Assembly (NCBI GenBank): GCA_050485405.1 | Contig: JBJHBI010000006.1 | Coordinates: 1 to 64,000, forward strand | Reading direction: 5' to 3' | Source of the DNA: Saliniramus sp050485405 | GTDB lineage: Bacteria; Pseudomonadota; Alphaproteobacteria; Rhizobiales; Beijerinckiaceae | Length of the DNA: 64,000 nucleotides | Shown here: positions 61,330-64,000 of the stretch, in pieces | Position numbering within the stretch: the first letter of the stretch is position 1 | How the letters are laid out: every line of letters starts with the position of its first letter | Notes under the pieces: generated by a model | The model's input: only the letters and a program-made list of their open reading frames with translations | Database searches by the model: none | What the model was told of the DNA's origin: nothing | Made by a program: the position numbers and the translations under genes

Positions 61330-62685
61330 TCAGCTCCAGGGGAAGGGGCTGGCGGAGACCGGGTGCAGTTCGCCCGCCGCATAGCGGCCCATGCGGAACG
61401 GTCGAAGCAGCGGGCTCGACGTCCCGAGGATCTCCTGCGCTACCAGTTCTCCGACGCCGATCATCTTGTAGCCGTGATTGCTGTCGGCGATGACGTAGCA
61501 GTTTTCGCGAAACACGTCGAAGACGGGAAAGCTGTCGGGGGTGAAGCAGCCGAGCCCGCCGGAATGCTCGTCGCGGTAGCGCACCGCCTTGCCCTCGAAG
61601 CGCTTGTGACAGAAGGCGAGCGCCGAGGTCCACATGTCGCGGAAGGCCGGAGAGGCGATGAATTCCGTCGATTGCGGGCCGTAGGGATCGAGGGCGATGG
61701 CCTCTGCCGGTTTGTCGACCTTGTAGGGCATGGCCCCTCCCTGGATGCCGCCGAAGGCGAAATCGGGCTTGTAATAGATCCCCCACATCCGGTCGGTGAT
61801 CAATTCGCCGGTAGTGTCGGAATAAAGTGGCGCATCGGTATCGACATGCAGCACGGGAGGAAGCTTGCCGTCATTGGTGACCAAGAGATCCGGTGCAACA
61901 TCGAGCACGCCCTCCTCCAGTTGCCAGAAACGCCACATCGGAATTGCCTCATGCAACTGGCCCTGTGCATCGCGCATGCTGATCGTGGCGGGCAATTCCA
62001 GCATCGCCCAAAGATCGCGGATCCAGGGCCCGACCCCGATCACCACGTAATCGCAGCTGATCACGCCCTGATCCGTCTCGACGGCGCGGATCGCGTCGCC
62101 TTGCGAACTGCGCTGGAAGCCTGTTACGGCGACACCCTCGAAGATGCGCACTCCGGCATCGCGTGCTTTCATGGCGAGGCCATGCATTGAGGCGATGTTA
62201 TTGGCAAAGCCGCCGCGTTTCTCATGCAGGACCGAGGTGATCCCCCTCGCTTGCCAGTCGTCGAAGAAGCCTTTCATGTAACGCTCGGATTCGTCGGCAC
62301 CCTCGATGAACGTGCTCTCGTAGCCGATCGCCTGCTGCTCGGCATGGATGCGCGCCACACCCGCGCGCATCGGCTCGGGCGAGATCTGCATGTAGCCGAC
62401 AGAATGGTATGCATAGGCTCGTGGATCACGTTCCCAGACCTCGACGGAGTGGGCCATCAGCGCCCGCATGGCTCCCTGGAAGTAGTTGTTGCGCACGACA
62501 CCGCAGGCGATGCCGCTCGCGCCGGCTGCAATGCCGGCCTTGTCGAGAATGACGATGTCCGCCTGTGCGCCGCGCCCGCTCGCATGCAGTTGCTCGGCCA
62601 GATGATAAGCGGTGGACAGGCCGTGAATACCGGCGCCGATGACGACGTAGCGGGCGTGGGACGGGAGCGACATTCGGATCTCCAT
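61330..62685 (-). CDS. DAO-family FAD-dependent oxidoreductase
   Basis: A 451-residue DAO flavoprotein of the sarcosine/dimethylglycine oxidase-like branch. The FAD motif YVVIGAGIHGLSTAYHLAEQ is near residue 14. The segment GIACGVVRNNYFQGAMRALM near 58 and the C-terminal SNHGYKMIGVGELVAQ near 408 resemble soxB-type enzymes. It differs from the operon copies at 46-52 kb. Both 62685 and 62673 have GGAG-type sites. It lies next to soxBDAG in convergent orientation, so it may act on a related N-methyl or betaine compound. Substrate unknown. Confidence 0.9.
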   Translation of the reverse strand: MEIRMSLPSHARYVVIGAGIHGLSTAYHLAEQLHASGRGAQADIVILDKAGIAAGASGIACGVVRNNYFQGAMRALMAHSVEVWERDPRAYAYHSVGYMQISPEPMRAGVARIHAEQQAIGYESTFIEGADESERYMKGFFDDWQARGITSVLHEKRGGFANNIASMHGLAMKARDAGVRIFEGVAVTGFQRSSQGDAIRAVETDQGVISCDYVVIGVGPWIRDLWAMLELPATISMRDAQGQLHEAIPMWRFWQLEEGVLDVAPDLLVTNDGKLPPVLHVDTDAPLYSDTTGELITDRMWGIYYKPDFAFGGIQGGAMPYKVDKPAEAIALDPYGPQSTEFIASPAFRDMWTSALAFCHKRFEGKAVRYRDEHSGGLGCFTPDSFPVFDVFRENCYVIADSNHGYKMIGVGELVAQEILGTSSPLLRPFRMGRYAAGELHPVSASPFPWS

Positions 62686-62936
62686 GTCGTGGTCTCCGGG
62701 CGTTTGTTTCGCGCGGAGATCAAAAGCGGTGTCCCGATAGTGCGCCCCCTCGGACCGCCCCGTATGCAGATTTGCGTCAAAGAAATACCAATCCGGGTCA
62801 TGCGGCTGCGCTTTGGGGCGCTTTCCAGCTCGACGGGATCATGCCGAGCGCTCCAAGTGCTTGCCCGGCGCATCATTCTTTCCGGCAACAGGTATCGAGC
62901 TGATGGAATGACGCTCCAGGCCGCTACCAAGTGGGC
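62686..62936. other. Intergenic region upstream of the FAD oxidoreductase gene
   Basis: This 250-base stretch contains the promoter of the minus-strand FAD gene. I see no RNA gene, repeat or convincing -35/-10 pair. Together with the small reading frame at 62937-63011 it fills the gap to the TRAP permease gene. Confidence 0.35.
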
Positions 62937-63011
62937 TCAGGCTTTCACCAGGACAGGCCAGCCTTTCGAATTGGCAGACAGCTGCTTCGACCCCGGCGTC
63001 ATGTGCTGCAT
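62937..63011 (-). CDS. Possible 24-residue small protein after the TRAP permease gene
   Basis: MQHMTPGSKQLSANSKGWPV plus LVKA is preceded by GGAGGA five bases before the ATG. It begins 25 bases downstream of the permease stop, in the same direction. The strong ribosome-binding site is the only support; I know no relative. It could be a real peptide or the first codons of a lost gene. Confidence 0.3.
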   Translation of the reverse strand: MQHMTPGSKQLSANSKGWPVLVKA

Positions 63012-63036
63012 CGAAGTCCTCCGCCGGCGATCGCTT

Positions 63037-64000
63037 TCACACACCGAAAGCGAAGATCACGCCGAAGCCGCCGGCCAGCGCCGCGATCCGCAGAGGCCAT
63101 CCCTTGACCGTCCCCACCACGCCGGCACTGATCAGGGTCAACCCGGCGAGGATCTTGACGAGCGCCAGCACGGCACTGCCCGGCTCGGCGGCCAGTTGCA
63201 GGAGAGAAGGATTGGCCACGAAGGCCATGGGCACGACGAACAGTCCTATTCCGACCGACATCGAACGCATGGCCGTTGCGAACCATGGCGCACGCGCAAT
63301 ACCCGCGGCGATGAAGACGTTGCCGCAGACGGGCGGGGTGATCGTGCACAGGAGTGCGTACCAGAAGACGAAGAGATGCGCGTAGAGCTCCGGCAATCCG
63401 AGCTCCACCAGGGCGGGGCCTGCGACGGATACGCAGATCAGATACGCCGCGGTGGTCGGCAATTCCATGCCGAGAACGAGCGCTGCCAGTCCGGTCAGCA
63501 ACAGTGCCACCCAGAGCGAATCGCCGGAGACCGAGAGGATCAGCGCCGTGATCTTGATGCCGAGCCCGGTCATGTTGAAGACGCCGACGATCAGCGAGGC
63601 GCAGATGATGATCGCGGCGATATTGGCCACCTGCGCCGCGGCGTCCTCACTCGCCGACCAGATGCGCGCCGCCCAGCGTCGCAGCCTGAAGGCGCCGGTC
63701 GAGTCGATGGCGAGCAACATGAACATCGCCATGGCCGCGTAGAAGGCGGCATAAGGCGCGGTGTAGGAGGTGAAGGCGAGAACGTAGACGAGGATCGCGA
63801 AGGGCACCAGAAAGAACGGAACCGTTCGGGAGACGAAGGCCCAGCCCGGCAGGGCATCCCGGCTCAGGCCCTTGAGATCGTACTTGATCGCGTATTGGTG
63901 GATCGCGACCCAGGCCGTGGCGAAGAACAGCAGTGCCGGCAGTGTCGCCGCCACCATGATCTCCGCATAAGGCATGCGCAGCAACTCGGCCATCACGAAG
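63037..64000 (-). CDS. TRAP transporter permease, fused large+small type (C-terminal part)
   Basis: The window shows the last 320 residues of a much larger membrane protein; the gene continues beyond the right edge. At least eight hydrophobic segments are visible. The stretch ALVLGMELPTTAAYLICVSV with ITPPVCGNVFIAAGIARAPW is the DctM hallmark of fused 4TM/12TM permeases. Such proteins pair with TAXI-type periplasmic binding proteins. The substrate is unknown, but the position next to sarcosine oxidase and an FAD oxidoreductase suggests an organic acid or amine. Confidence 0.9.
   Translation of the reverse strand, partial: FVMAELLRMPYAEIMVAATLPALLFFATAWVAIHQYAIKYDLKGLSRDALPGWAFVSRTVPFFLVPFAILVYVLAFTSYTAPYAAFYAAMAMFMLLAIDSTGAFRLRRWAARIWSASEDAAAQVANIAAIIICASLIVGVFNMTGLGIKITALILSVSGDSLWVALLLTGLAALVLGMELPTTAAYLICVSVAGPALVELGLPELYAHLFVFWYALLCTITPPVCGNVFIAAGIARAPWFATAMRSMSVGIGLFVVPMAFVANPSLLQLAAEPGSAVLALVKILAGLTLISAGVVGTVKGWPLRIAALAGGFGVIFAFGV

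Overview
The window is GC-rich, densely coded chromosomal DNA of an alphaproteobacterium, most likely order Hyphomicrobiales. The clues are a DUF2007 gene divergent from an octaprenyl diphosphate synthase gene, a DUF6481/CspA cluster, DUF2336, a TadG-like protein, DUF882 and moaB next to a small GT2-like protein. I see no rRNA, tRNA or CRISPR. The left edge cuts a LysR gene and the right edge cuts a TRAP permease gene.

Left half, 0-39 kb, is mostly housekeeping with small accessory inserts. It holds a TetR-adaptor-RND efflux operon (0.3-5.1 kb), pgeF convergent with an SDR gene, a TadG-like protein, an orphan TRAP binding protein beside a Crp/Fnr regulator, ETF-ubiquinone oxidoreductase, a TPR protein overlapping ispE, DUF2336, moaB, a methyltransferase, a winged-helix/TPR regulator, allA, a DUF6481/small coiled-coil/cspA group, uvrD, galE, galU, a DUF882 protein, a diguanylate cyclase with a dead EAL domain, GNAT, a TrmN6-like methylase, DUF2007 and a polyprenyl synthase. 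Two inserts stand out. One is a lone Schlafen/AlbA_2 gene between cspA and uvrD, next to a relic of the allA 5' end. The other is a 482-residue protein with a Tyr/Glu/Asp repeat tail behind an unusually AT-rich promoter that carries a perfect inverted repeat.

Right half, 39-64 kb, is an amine/amino-acid catabolic island. A decayed IS3-family element (39.4-39.9 kb) marks its left end. Then comes one 11-gene minus-strand operon (52.55 to 39.94 kb). In transcription order it encodes two DAO-family FAD oxidoreductases, an HcnC-like DAO protein, an HcnA-like 2Fe-2S protein, an HcnB-like FAD/BFD protein, a fourth DAO protein, an SDR, and a peptide/opine-type ABC transporter (binding protein, two permeases, fused double ATPase). 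Most junctions overlap by 1-14 bases. A divergent LysR regulator is followed by an MmgE/PrpD-family gene. Next are a GlxA-type AraC regulator divergent from soxBDAG (heterotetrameric sarcosine oxidase), a further FAD oxidoreductase, and a fused TRAP permease.

Read together, the right half looks like a dedicated uptake and oxidative-cleavage route for secondary amines such as N-alkyl amino acids or opine-like compounds. The FAD enzymes would break C-N bonds, and electrons from the dehydrogenase types could pass to quinone. Sarcosine oxidase would handle N-methylglycine and release a one-carbon unit. The substrate is inferred, not shown. The best candidate for an undescribed system is the operon in which three related DAO subunits and one HcnC-like subunit share a single HcnA/HcnB pair, together with an MmgE/PrpD protein, the fold that includes iminodisuccinate epimerase.
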